Origin: JAIVHC01 sp049975505
GTDB taxonomy: Bacteria; Desulfobacterota; Desulfuromonadia; Desulfuromonadales; Desulfuromonadaceae
Direction: 5' to 3'
Assembly (NCBI GenBank): GCA_049975505.1
Contig: JBNGCY010000043.1
Location: 1-22,617 of the forward strand
Length of the DNA: 22,617 nt
How positions within the stretch are numbered: position 1 is the stretch's first letter; each line of letters starts with the position of its first letter. This document shows positions 1 through 8,067 of the stretch, one piece after another. The notes under the pieces were generated by a model. It ran no database searches, was not told where the DNA came from, and worked only from the letters and a program-made list of their open reading frames with translations. Made by a program: the position numbers and the translations under genes.

Positions 1-67
1 CATCTTTCTATTAATTGCCCGACACTGTCAGCGCGAAATATCAAAACTCCCTCGATCTGTCGGCCTG

Positions 68-2038
68 TTACCTATAAGGAATCTGTTTGATTTCTGACAC
101 ATCGATGCTGCGCAAGGTAAAGCGTCCCACCAGTTCGCGCAGCTGCATCGCCTGACCATTGAGTTCTTCACTGGCTGCAGCGCCCTCTTCTGCGCTGGCG
201 GTGTTCTGCTGCGTAACCTGGTCAATCTGGCCCAGACCTACATTAATTTCGCTTATACCCTGAGCCTGTTCATCACTGGCTGCGGCAATATCCCCGACGA
301 GGGCACTGACTTTATTAATTTCCGCGACAATTTCTTCGAAGGATTCGGCGGTTTTATCCGCAATCTGAGCTCCATTTCGGGTTTTTTCCACGGAACCCTC
401 TATTAGATCCGCGGTTTCCTGCGCAGCTTTGGCACTGCGTGCTGCCAGACTGCGGACCTCTTCGGCTACAACCGCAAATCCTTTACCATGTTGTCCGGCG
501 CGAGCTGCTTCAACGGCCGCATTAAGAGCGAGCAGATTGGTCTGGAAAGCTATCTCATCAATAACCTTGATGATCTTTGATATACTTTGCCCCGCTTCAT
601 CAATCTGCGCCATTGCCCCCACCATTTCATGCATATGCGTATTACCCTCAGCAGCACTTCTGCTCGCTTTTTCCGACAGGCCTTTGGCTTCGGATGCATG
701 TTCAGCATTTTGTTTTATCTGCGCAGTCAACTGATTCATTGAAGCGGCTATCTCCTCCAGGGAACTGGCTGATTCTGTCGCCCCCTGAGACAGAGACTGG
801 CTGCTGTCTGCCACTTCTGCAGACCCGGTGGCTATCTGGTCACAGGCCACCTGTACCTGATGGAGAATATCGTTGAGGTCGGAAGTCATTTTTTGCAACG
901 CCAGACCGAGCCGATCCCGGTCTGAAGCGAGTTCGACCTCCTGACTTATATCTCCCGCTGCCACTCTTTCGGCCAGTTCGGCCTTCTGCTCCAGACTGTC
1001 CGCCATGGAATCAAGCGCCCGGGTAAGAACGCCGAGCTCATCTCGCCGTGAGTCGTTAAGCCGGGTTGACACATCACCAAGTCTTATCTTTTCGGCGAAC
1101 GCTACACCGGTACGGATGGCGTTAACGATACTAGTAACCGCAAGGTAGATAACCAGCCCCATAAGAGCGACAACCCCTGCGCTTACATACACACTGATAT
1201 TGCGAACCTTGTTTATAGGGGCAAAAATATCTTCCAGTTCCGCCCCACTGGCAATAATCCAACCGGTTTTTTCTATGGGTTTATAACTGACAATTTTGTT
1301 TATTCCCTTCCATGGATATTGAATAAAGCCACTTTTCTGTTTCAGAATCTTCTGGCCCCATTCATATTTGGCAATTCCCTCTTTAAGCACGTTATTTCTG
1401 TCCGGATGGGAAAGAAATGTCCCGTCAGCATCAACCAGATACGCATATCCACGCTCACCAACCTGAACGGTGGATATAAATTCGTTATTAAAGCCCTGCA
1501 TATCCACAACACCGGCCAGAACGCCGACAATCCTCTCATCCAGGGTAACTGGCTCAGCTATGGCAAATATGGGGTTGGAGCTGGCTTTGCTGCGCAATAC
1601 TTTGGATATAGCGCTCTGCCCCGAGAGGGCCTTTTTCACGTAGTCGCGGCTATGCAGATCAAGGCCGATATTCTCCTGATCCGAGCTTGAGACAACCTTG
1701 CCCTCAGTATCTATCAAAGCGAGAAATTCGTAACTGCCGTATGTGGCATACATTTTTTTCAACACAGCGTCAGTGCTTGAGTCTTGCATGCCATCGGAAG
1801 TAAAAGCCTTTGCCATGTGCTGTTGTGAAGCCAGAATGCGAATATCACGCTGATGATCAACAACCCAGTCATTAATCATATCCGCCAGAGTACTGACTTC
1901 GTGGTGCATGCGTGTTTGAATATTTTCTTCCAGTGCATCACGGGATACGCTGTAGCTGATAAACGTTACCAGGGCAAGCCCGAGAACAGCCACACTCAGT
2001 AGAGGAAACAGGAATTTGCCTTTCAGATTCATTCTCAT
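68..2038 (-). CDS. Methyl-accepting chemotaxis protein (dCache sensor)
   Basis: Transmembrane chemoreceptor of 656 aa that should relay a periplasmic signal to a CheA/CheW array. In order: TM1 at about residues 9-31; a periplasmic sensor at about 34-275 of the double-Cache type (repeated segments such as GYAYLVDADGTFLSHP near 197-212); TM2 at about 281-305; a HAMP domain near 306-355 and a second HAMP-like stretch near 355-400; then a long cytoplasmic signalling coil. The highly conserved hairpin tip is intact (DEIAFQTNLLALNAAVEAAR, 494-513). No NWETF-type CheR/CheB tether is seen at the C-terminus, which ends QIPYR. The start is ATG with a GGAG about 10 nt upstream; a second in-frame ATG lies two codons later. 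The ligand cannot be told from sequence. No che genes are nearby, so it is an orphan receptor. Family assignment is very secure. Confidence 0.96.
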   Translation of the reverse strand: MRMNLKGKFLFPLLSVAVLGLALVTFISYSVSRDALEENIQTRMHHEVSTLADMINDWVVDHQRDIRILASQQHMAKAFTSDGMQDSSTDAVLKKMYATYGSYEFLALIDTEGKVVSSSDQENIGLDLHSRDYVKKALSGQSAISKVLRSKASSNPIFAIAEPVTLDERIVGVLAGVVDMQGFNNEFISTVQVGERGYAYLVDADGTFLSHPDRNNVLKEGIAKYEWGQKILKQKSGFIQYPWKGINKIVSYKPIEKTGWIIASGAELEDIFAPINKVRNISVYVSAGVVALMGLVIYLAVTSIVNAIRTGVAFAEKIRLGDVSTRLNDSRRDELGVLTRALDSMADSLEQKAELAERVAAGDISQEVELASDRDRLGLALQKMTSDLNDILHQVQVACDQIATGSAEVADSSQSLSQGATESASSLEEIAASMNQLTAQIKQNAEHASEAKGLSEKASRSAAEGNTHMHEMVGAMAQIDEAGQSISKIIKVIDEIAFQTNLLALNAAVEAARAGQHGKGFAVVAEEVRSLAARSAKAAQETADLIEGSVEKTRNGAQIADKTAESFEEIVAEINKVSALVGDIAAASDEQAQGISEINVGLGQIDQVTQQNTASAEEGAAASEELNGQAMQLRELVGRFTLRSIDVSEIKQIPYR

Positions 2039-2067
2039 CTAACGGTCTCCATAAATCAGTAAAATGT

Positions 2068-2097
2068 TGTATATAAATATCTGACTGTTTTAGTCAA
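2068..2097 (-). promoter_or_regulatory. Sigma-70 promoter of the chemoreceptor gene, with operator-like inverted repeat
   Basis: On the minus strand, TTGACT (2097-2092) is followed after 18 nt by TATACA (2073-2068), or after 16 nt by the overlapping TATATA. The -35 box lies inside a short inverted repeat TGACT-N5-AGTCA (2082-2096), which could be a repressor site. This is a motif match read by eye; no experimental support. Confidence 0.45.
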
Positions 2098-2140
2098 AAC
2101 TTCATGCCACATATAGGCGGAATAAATGACGCGGGTTCAA

Positions 2141-4405
2141 CTACGTGGTGACTATCTTATTAAGAAAGGTGCCGACCATGCGTTCATTTTTATCAACCAG
2201 TTCATTCAACAGGTCAGCGGCGGGGATAATGTATTCATGCTCATCGCGGTTGTGGAGTAAATCTCTGCCAATTTCATGGGTTAGACGGTGTAGCTGCTCA
2301 AGCTCGTCGAGGAAGTGCGGTTCCAGCGAGGCCCTGACTGATGGATTTTTCAACCACCGCCCGAGTTCGCAGTTATTTTCGTCCATTTCGGGCTTGTTTT
2401 TACTTTTTCCCTGAGCAAAAAGCAATACCTGTTTGCACCAGGCCCGGTGTGATACACAGATGCGTATACCCTTCATCTCCGGTCGGCTCAGAGGTCTGGT
2501 TTTCAACCAGCTTGCATCTGCTTTCCAGTTTTTCATCCACGCCGGGACATCCTGCGCCGGCATGGGGCGCCCGATGCCGTAACCCTGTGCCCATTCACAT
2601 CCGAGCTGAAGCAGCATCTGCCCGTGTTCTACCGTTTCAACCCCTTCTGCTATCACCTGGCGTCGGAAGGCACGTGCCATTCCGATTATGCCCTCGAGAA
2701 TTGAGAGGTCATCCGGCGATTCGAGCATACCGCGGACAAAAGTCTGATCAATTTTCAGCACCTGCACAGGGAGATGCTTAAGATAACTCAGGGATGAATA
2801 CCCGGTACCGAAATCATCCAGGGCGATATTGACCCCTATTGCTCTACATTCCTGGATAATCCTGGAAACATGTTCCAGATCTTCGATGGCACTGGTTTCA
2901 AGCACTTCAACTTCCAGATCACTCTTTTGTACGTGTGGATATTTTTGCAGCATCTGTTTCAATTCATCCACAAAGGATTTTTGCTGCAGATGGTACCCTG
3001 AAACATTGACACTCACCGGAAGGTGGATACCGTCTTCATGCCAGCTCTGGATCTGTTTCAGGGCCGAATCGATAACCCAGCGTCCCAGTTCAACATCCAA
3101 GGGATGTTGCTCGATATCAGGGAGAAACGAGGCGGGTGCGAGCAGACCTTTTTCGGGATGATTCCAACGGATCAGGGCTTCTGCGCCAATGATGTCCTCA
3201 CTGCGCATATTCACCTTCGGTTGATAGTACAGGCAGAATTCACCTTCCTGTAAACCCCTGGAGATCTGCTCCAGCTTGCGGTTGTGATCGAGCTGATTTT
3301 TCTGGCGATCAATATTGAACAAGTAGACGCTACTGCCACCCTGGAGTTTAGTCTGATACATGGCATGATCTGCCTGGCGCAGCAAATGCCCGCCATTGTG
3401 CTCGCCATGCTGTGGATACAGGGTCACTCCCATGCTGCAGGAGGTTGAGATCTGGTGACGATCCCATATAAAAGGTTCTGATACAGCGCGCTGGATCAGA
3501 TCCGCCTGCTTAAGGTAATCCTCTTTCTCATCCAGGCATCCAAGAACCACGACAAATTCGTCTCCCCCGATTCTGGCGACCAGATCAGCGGGGCCAAGGT
3601 GTGCCTGGATACGGGTAGCGGTTTCACGCAGAAAAGCGTCCCCCACATTCTGGCCGTACTCATCATTGATCTGTTTGAAATTATCCAGATCAATACTGCA
3701 AACAGCCACGTAAAATTCGGAGTTATATGCCTTCAGAATACATTGGGACAGAAAACGTTTTAGTGTTTCACTGTTGGGCAGACCAGTCAAAGGGTCGTAA
3801 TCACTAACCTGCCTGAGCTTCTTTTCATGCTCTTTCTGGCGGGTGACATCACATGAAAGAAAAACGTGATTTTTTACCGCGCCATCATTGGCGTAAATCC
3901 TGGTCAGAGTGACAGACTGCTCAAATTTTTCTCCGGATTTTCGCGTACTCTGCACCTCAAAACGTAGACAGCCCTTATCTTCGGAATTGATTAAAGCCTC
4001 TGCCAAATTCAAGGTTTCGCAGAGATCGGCCTGGAGCCAGGCTCCAAGATCTTCACCCAGAACCTCGTCAGCAGCATATCCGGTAGTGGAACAGAAAGCC
4101 TCATTTACCCAGAGGATTTTCATTTCAGAATCCGTCACTGCCACATTTTCATGTGCATGGGCAAAAACCTTTAAGGCCAGGTGCATGTTATCCTGCAGCT
4201 GCCTCTGTTTACTGATGTCGGTTTTTGCTGCGCCGATAATGCCAGTCATTTCATCACTGAAATACCTGACACCGTGCAGGTGATCTTTACGGAACCGTGT
4301 AAGAGGAAGCCTTACTTTTAAACATTTAAAGCGCGAACGCAGAAGAAAAATGGCAAAACCCAAAGTAACGACAAAGGCATAACAGGATATTGCATCTAAA
4401 GACAT
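2141..4405 (-). CDS. PAS-GGDEF-EAL-CZB c-di-GMP turnover protein
   Basis: Membrane-anchored bifunctional c-di-GMP enzyme. Residue numbers here count from a possible TTG start at 4417 (758 aa). The ATG at 4405 gives 754 aa and is preferred because GAGA precedes it at a suitable distance; subtract 4 for that start. Order: one N-terminal membrane segment (about 10-27); a stretch like the tail of a PAS/PAC module (about 43-73); a PAS domain (about 84-200); a GGDEF domain with intact RIGGDEF (282-288), but with Gly at 275 where an RxxD inhibitory site would have Arg; an EAL domain with intact EALIRW (413-418), DDFGTGYSSL (534-543) and EGVE (591-594); and a C-terminal CZB zinc-binding domain with His657, Cys683 (in CELGRW), His710 and His714, the His/Cys set known from E. 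coli DgcZ. Both catalytic signatures look active; the net direction is unknown. Zinc-responsive control is inferred. Confidence 0.95.
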   Translation of the reverse strand: MSLDAISCYAFVVTLGFAIFLLRSRFKCLKVRLPLTRFRKDHLHGVRYFSDEMTGIIGAAKTDISKQRQLQDNMHLALKVFAHAHENVAVTDSEMKILWVNEAFCSTTGYAADEVLGEDLGAWLQADLCETLNLAEALINSEDKGCLRFEVQSTRKSGEKFEQSVTLTRIYANDGAVKNHVFLSCDVTRQKEHEKKLRQVSDYDPLTGLPNSETLKRFLSQCILKAYNSEFYVAVCSIDLDNFKQINDEYGQNVGDAFLRETATRIQAHLGPADLVARIGGDEFVVVLGCLDEKEDYLKQADLIQRAVSEPFIWDRHQISTSCSMGVTLYPQHGEHNGGHLLRQADHAMYQTKLQGGSSVYLFNIDRQKNQLDHNRKLEQISRGLQEGEFCLYYQPKVNMRSEDIIGAEALIRWNHPEKGLLAPASFLPDIEQHPLDVELGRWVIDSALKQIQSWHEDGIHLPVSVNVSGYHLQQKSFVDELKQMLQKYPHVQKSDLEVEVLETSAIEDLEHVSRIIQECRAIGVNIALDDFGTGYSSLSYLKHLPVQVLKIDQTFVRGMLESPDDLSILEGIIGMARAFRRQVIAEGVETVEHGQMLLQLGCEWAQGYGIGRPMPAQDVPAWMKNWKADASWLKTRPLSRPEMKGIRICVSHRAWCKQVLLFAQGKSKNKPEMDENNCELGRWLKNPSVRASLEPHFLDELEQLHRLTHEIGRDLLHNRDEHEYIIPAADLLNELVDKNERMVGTFLNKIVTT

Positions 4406-4509
4406 AAAATATCTCAAAAAATTTCGTCAGGTGTGGGCGCCTTGGAATCAGATTATCGCCATCAAACGAACAACAGAGCACTGTATTGAGCAATGTTTAC
4501 AGGTCAGGC

Positions 4510-4537
4510 ATTTTATTTATTATTAATTTTATGTCAA
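4510..4537 (-). promoter_or_regulatory. Strong sigma-70 promoter for the c-di-GMP gene
   Basis: On the minus strand a perfect TTGACA (4537-4532) is followed after 16 nt of A/T-rich sequence by TAAAAT (4515-4510), one mismatch from consensus. It would give a 5' leader of about 100 nt before the ATG at 4405. The surrounding 4500-4560 is very A/T rich, which supports a real promoter. Confidence 0.6.
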
Positions 4538-4670
4538 TCATAAATTATAAAATAATTACATATTTGATTTACACTCGATTACTCTTGAGATAAAGAAGGA
4601 AGTAAAAATAAACGGATCACAAAATTAAGTTCCCTCTTATAATTCCATCTCTGGATTGATGTATGTTTTG

Positions 4671-4713
4671 ATGGCGTCGTAAAAGTCCGCCCTACGGCGT
4701 TAGGGCGTCTTTT
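4671..4713. repeat. Hairpin repeat in the divergent intergenic region
   Basis: The 4406-4889 gap separates divergently transcribed genes. It contains a stem AAAAGTCCGCCCTA (4681-4694) pairing imperfectly with TAGGGCGTCTTTT (4701-4713) around the loop CGGCGT, preceded by GATGGCGTCGT (4671-4681). It ends no gene, so it is more likely a dispersed intergenic repeat than a terminator. From memory, similar starting motifs occur scattered in deltaproteobacterial genomes; a genome search is needed to confirm. The rest of the gap holds only the two promoters and A/T-rich sequence. Confidence 0.45.
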
Positions 4714-4805
4714 CAGGACCTCCACATACCACTAGGATGCCTTCGCCCCTGAAAACCCACCAGACCTAATAGGACGAAATTTTTGCGTAGCCTTCTTATG
4801 TTTTT

Positions 4806-4834
4806 TTGCGAAAGTATCTATATATATTTTTAAT
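4806..4834 (+). promoter_or_regulatory. Putative promoter for the cysteine desulfurase
   Basis: TTGCGA (4806-4811) is followed after 17 nt by TTTAAT (4829-4834) in an A/T-rich stretch. A ribosome-binding GGAG (4879-4882) sits just before the ATG at 4890. The -35 match is only moderate. Confidence 0.35.
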
Positions 4835-4889
4835 ATAACTTTTCCTCTGTTATGCTTTGAAAACAGCCTGAAGAGGATGGAGAAAGAGT

Positions 4890-6020
4890 ATGCCTGTATA
4901 TCTCGACTGCAATGCCACCACCCCGGTTGAACCTGCGGTTGCGGCGCTGGTAACACGCTTTGTGCAACATGAGTACGGCAATGCCGCGAGCCCGATCCAC
5001 GATTACGGGATGTTCGCGCGTGCAGCAGTAGAGCATGCGCGCAAACATGTGGGGAAGGTGGTAAATGCGCGTCCGGATGAAGTTATGTTTACCAGTGGCG
5101 CCACTGAAGCAAACAACATGGCGATTCTGGGGCTGTTTGAGGCCGGAGAAAAACAGCGGCGTCGGCATGTGATAACCACCGCCATTGAACATAAAGCGGT
5201 GCTTGAGCCCTGTGAAGAACTGCAGCGCAAGGGGTTTGAGGTGGATGTGATCCCTGCCAATCCGGATGGACGATTTTGCGTGGATGCTCTAGCCCGCGCC
5301 CTGCGCCCCGATACCCTGCTGCTCTCGACCATGCAGGTAAACAATGAAACCGGAGTGCTGCAGCCGCTGGATGAAGTCGCACGCATCTTACACGGGCACG
5401 AGGCACTGTGGCATGTTGATGCCGCCCAGGGATACGCCAAGGAACTTGAGCAACTACGCCATCCGCGCATCGACATGCTGTCACTGAGCGGGCATAAAAT
5501 ATACGCTCCCAAGGGGATTGGTGTCCTGATAGTGCGCAAACGTGCGGGGGAATTCCCGCCTCTGCATCCCATCATGTTTGGTGGCGGGCAGGAACAGGGC
5601 CTGCGTCCGGGCACCCTGCCTGTACCTCTGATTGCCGCCCTGGGCGAAGCGGCCAAACTCGCTCTGCGTAACCATGACGAACGCGTGGCAAGCTGTGTTG
5701 CGTTTCGGGCTGAAGCGCTGGAAGCACTGGAGAGTCTCGGGGCGCGCCAGAACGGGGATGAAAGCGCGACCCTGCCCCACTGCATCAATGTTTCCCTGCC
5801 GGGGATCACTTCAGATAAGACCATAGAAGCGCTGAAAGAGGTAATCGCTATATCGAGCACTTCGGCGTGTACCTCCCACATGCGTATCCCCAGCCATGTA
5901 CTCCACGCCATGGGATGCACGCAAGAGGAGGTGGAGTCTTCCCTGCGCTTTTCATGGTGTCATCTCACCCCTGATGTTGACTGGGACAGAGTGCAGGATA
6001 TTTTACGCACCCTGGTTTAA
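4890..6020 (+). CDS. Cysteine desulfurase, NifS/IscS family (DndA-like)
   Basis: PLP-dependent enzyme of 376 aa expected to take sulfur from cysteine as a persulfide and release alanine. Visible family features: N-terminal YLDCNATTP (4-12), SGATEANN (69-76), the PLP-stacking EH (100-101), DAAQ (177-180), the Schiff-base lysine in SGHK (Lys203), RPGT (239-242), and the catalytic cysteine in SSTSACTSH (Cys327), on the longer mobile loop typical of the IscS/NifS class rather than SufS. The YLDCNATTP start and the TSACTSH loop recall desulfurases annotated DndA (DNA phosphorothioation), but no dndBCDE genes are in view. No iscU, nifU, iscR or thiI lies alongside. Downstream, after 134 bp, come two small paralogous proteins on the same strand that might be partners. 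The start is supported by GGAG about 7 nt upstream. Family very secure; sulfur acceptor unknown. Confidence 0.93.
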   Translation: MPVYLDCNATTPVEPAVAALVTRFVQHEYGNAASPIHDYGMFARAAVEHARKHVGKVVNARPDEVMFTSGATEANNMAILGLFEAGEKQRRRHVITTAIEHKAVLEPCEELQRKGFEVDVIPANPDGRFCVDALARALRPDTLLLSTMQVNNETGVLQPLDEVARILHGHEALWHVDAAQGYAKELEQLRHPRIDMLSLSGHKIYAPKGIGVLIVRKRAGEFPPLHPIMFGGGQEQGLRPGTLPVPLIAALGEAAKLALRNHDERVASCVAFRAEALEALESLGARQNGDESATLPHCINVSLPGITSDKTIEALKEVIAISSTSACTSHMRIPSHVLHAMGCTQEEVESSLRFSWCHLTPDVDWDRVQDILRTLV

Positions 6021-6154
6021 AACTGATGCAACGGTTCCGTAAGGACTGGTGCATTCATTTCAAGGGACACGGCTGTTTGCAATTGAGAGCATGGATACCA
6101 CAAGTTTTCACCTGTGGGAGCAGGACAAATACAAACTAGACAAAGGAGCTGAAT

Positions 6155-6409
6155 ATGAACGTATTTACAGAACTGGAAAAAGCGGTAAATGAGCAGTTCG
6201 AGCACGGGGATCTGCCCAAGTGGCTTGCGGATCCGGTCCTGGAGGTGGCGTATTCCCCCCATCTGTACGAGGATAATGAATATCTGCTGGAACTGCTTCT
6301 GGAGCAGGTGCAGGAATACGATGTATACGCCGAAGCCGGATGTTGCAAATGGGCATATGATCACTGGGATATTCAGAGAACCCTGAAATGGCTCAAGGAG
6401 GGTAAATAA
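6155..6409 (+). CDS. Small acidic protein, paralogue A of a tandem pair
   Basis: 84-aa protein of no family I recognise. It has a strong ribosome-binding site (AAGGAG, 6 nt before the ATG). It starts MNVFTELE, is acidic and predicted mostly helical, with a leucine/glutamate-rich stretch (YLLELLLEQVQEYD, 43-56), then YDVYAEAG (55-62) followed directly by a Cys-Cys pair (63-64). There is no signal peptide or membrane segment. The next ORF is its diverged copy: the two align without gaps over 80 positions, including LP at 20-21 and YDxYAxxG at 55-62. It follows the cysteine desulfurase on the same strand, so a sulfur-relay or regulatory partner role is conceivable but unproven. That the pair shares a pattern at protein level argues for a real gene. 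Confidence 0.7.
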   Translation: MNVFTELEKAVNEQFEHGDLPKWLADPVLEVAYSPHLYEDNEYLLELLLEQVQEYDVYAEAGCCKWAYDHWDIQRTLKWLKEGK

Positions 6410-6675
6410 GTATTTTTGAACGCCTCGAATCAGCTCTGCACGCGGCCCGGGAGGAGCAGGAACTCCCAAATCATCTTGTCGGTGAAGTGGAGCTTATTCT
6501 CCGTCGGCGCGACATCTTTCACGGCCGAACACAAAAAATCGAAGAACTCATTCACATGCTGGAGGTGTACGACACTTACGCCCAGACCGGCTATACAGGC
6601 AAGGGTGTTGACAGCGCTATCCTGCAGGGAGCGTTGAATAGGATGCATGCTCAGGATCAGCCATGGTGCAGATGA
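6406..6675 (+). CDS. Small protein, paralogue B, apparent AUA start
   Basis: 89-aa protein, unrecognised family, homologous to the preceding ORF. Counting the ATA at 6406 as residue 1, both proteins share F4, L7, E8, A10, E16, L20, P21, L24, V28, E46, L48, Y55, D56, Y58, A59, G62, D69, Q74 and L77 with no gap (about 19 of 80). An in-frame TAA lies at 6403-6405, so the gene cannot start earlier. The first conventional start in frame (GTG, 6487) would remove 27 conserved-pattern residues. The ATA overlaps the upstream TAA as ATAA, the position where an ATGA overlap is usual, and GGAGG (6398-6402) sits just upstream. Copy B lacks the Cys pair of copy A. Its 3' end overlaps the convergent prsR by 19 bp. 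If AUA does not initiate here, it may be a decaying copy or a base-call error. Confidence 0.6.
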   Translation: MSIFERLESALHAAREEQELPNHLVGEVELILRRRDIFHGRTQKIEELIHMLEVYDTYAQTGYTGKGVDSAILQGALNRMHAQDQPWCR

Positions 6676-8027
6676 TGCTTTTTCATCAGGTCATAAAAGG
6701 TGGGCCGGGTTACACCCAGATCTTCAGACGATCTGGCCACATTCCCGTCATTTTTTTTCAGGGCGGTCACCAGCATATCGCGCTCTAAACGATCACGAGC
6801 CTCTTTCAGGGTCATGCCCTGAGTGGAGAAGTCGTGTTCCGGCTCTACCCTATCCTCAAAACCCAGATCGCAGGGCTCAAGCACCGGACCCTCGGCGAGA
6901 AGGATCCCCCGTTTGATTTTGTTTTCCAGCTCACGCACATTGCCGGGCCAGGAGTATTCCTTCAACCCTGCTTCAGCGGCGGTACTGAACCCTTTGACTT
7001 TTTTCCTGTATTCGGCGACATAGCGGTTCAGAAAATAGTTGGCCAGCAGGATAATATCCTCTCCGCGCTCACGCAGTGGAGGCAGTTTGATAGTGATAAC
7101 GCTGATACGATAAAAGAGGTCTTCGCGAAATTCCCCTTTGCTGATGGCGGCATCGATATCAGTATTAGTCGCGGCAACAATGCGTGCATCCACCGCGATC
7201 TCTTCGCGGCCCCCGACACGCTGGAGTTTTTTATCCTGTAAAAAACGCAGAAGTTTTACCTGCAAAGAGAGCGGAAGCTCACCGATTTCATCCAGAAACA
7301 GTGTACCCTCGTGGGCATATTCCACCTTCCCCTTGACCTGACCTACTGCGCCGGTAAACGCACCTTTTTCATGCCCGAAGAGTTCAGTTTCGAGCAGGTT
7401 TTCCGGAATGGCCCCGCAGTTGATCGGGATTATCTTACCCTGGTTGCGCAGACTCAGGGTATGGATCGCCCTGGCGACCAGCTCCTTGCCGGTTCCGTTT
7501 TCCCCCAGGATCAGGACCGGGATATCTGCCGTCGCCACCTTGCGGATAGTGGTGAACACCTCCTCCATTTGCGGGCACTGCCCGAGAATTCCCAGCCCAC
7601 CGCTTTCATCCGACCAGGATGTCGCGAGCAGGCGGCGGTTTTCCTGCTCCAGATCCGCAAGGTGAAAAGCCCGCTGCAGAATAATCTTCAGCTCTGCGAG
7701 CTCAATGGGCTTGCGGTAGAAATCATACGCCCCGAGTTGTACCGCTTTCAGCGCATTGCCGCGCTCTTCATTTCCAGACAGGACAATCACCTTGGTTTCA
7801 GCCTGCTCATGCAGCACCTCCTCAAGGCAGCGCAAACCCTCGGAGGCCCCGTCAACATCCGGGGGCAAACCCAGATCGAGGGTCAGCACCCTGGGTTTAT
7901 GGCGCCGAAAGAGTTTCAGGGCTTCTTCTGCATCCTGAGCCAGAAGCACCTGATACTCTTTCCCGAGTCCCCATTTGAGCTGTTTGCATATCTCGGGGCT
8001 GTCATCGACTATCAGCAGTTTTTCCAC
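6657..8027 (-). CDS. prsR: PEP-CTERM system response regulator PrsR (sigma-54 activator)
   Basis: NtrC-type transcription activator of 456 aa. Receiver domain (1-120) has the acidic pair DD at 8-9, phospho-acceptor Asp51 in LTLDLGLPP and Lys106. The AAA+ sigma-54 domain (about 145-375) has Walker A GENGTGKE (175-182), the sigma-54 contact loop GAFTGA (222-227), Walker B TLFLDEIG (242-249) and an intact arginine-finger region. A Fis-type helix-turn-helix fills the C-terminus (about 410-452). The GTG at 8027 is chosen because GAGGA lies 6 nt upstream; the GTG at 8039 would add four residues. It is paired with the kinase PrsK upstream, and such pairs accompany exosortase (XrtA) loci. Its likely target in the window is the sigma-54 promoter at 18.32 kb. 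Family secure; the PrsR name rests on context and on pairing with PrsK. Confidence 0.93.
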   Translation of the reverse strand: MEKLLIVDDSPEICKQLKWGLGKEYQVLLAQDAEEALKLFRRHKPRVLTLDLGLPPDVDGASEGLRCLEEVLHEQAETKVIVLSGNEERGNALKAVQLGAYDFYRKPIELAELKIILQRAFHLADLEQENRRLLATSWSDESGGLGILGQCPQMEEVFTTIRKVATADIPVLILGENGTGKELVARAIHTLSLRNQGKIIPINCGAIPENLLETELFGHEKGAFTGAVGQVKGKVEYAHEGTLFLDEIGELPLSLQVKLLRFLQDKKLQRVGGREEIAVDARIVAATNTDIDAAISKGEFREDLFYRISVITIKLPPLRERGEDIILLANYFLNRYVAEYRKKVKGFSTAAEAGLKEYSWPGNVRELENKIKRGILLAEGPVLEPCDLGFEDRVEPEHDFSTQGMTLKEARDRLERDMLVTALKKNDGNVARSSEDLGVTRPTFYDLMKKHHLHHG

Positions 8028-8067
8028 GTTATTCCTCACTTACCCGTATATAACAACTGTTGAGCTA

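Noticed and set aside
5003..5920. 305-aa open frame antisense to the cysteine desulfurase
   Set aside because: It mirrors a fully motif-supported gene, has low-complexity Ser/Arg-rich composition and no ribosome site; it is a shadow of codon bias.
6027..6140. 37-aa ORF between the desulfurase and the small paralogues
   Set aside because: It has no ribosome site, no homology to the neighbouring pair and an implausible composition; treated as spacer.
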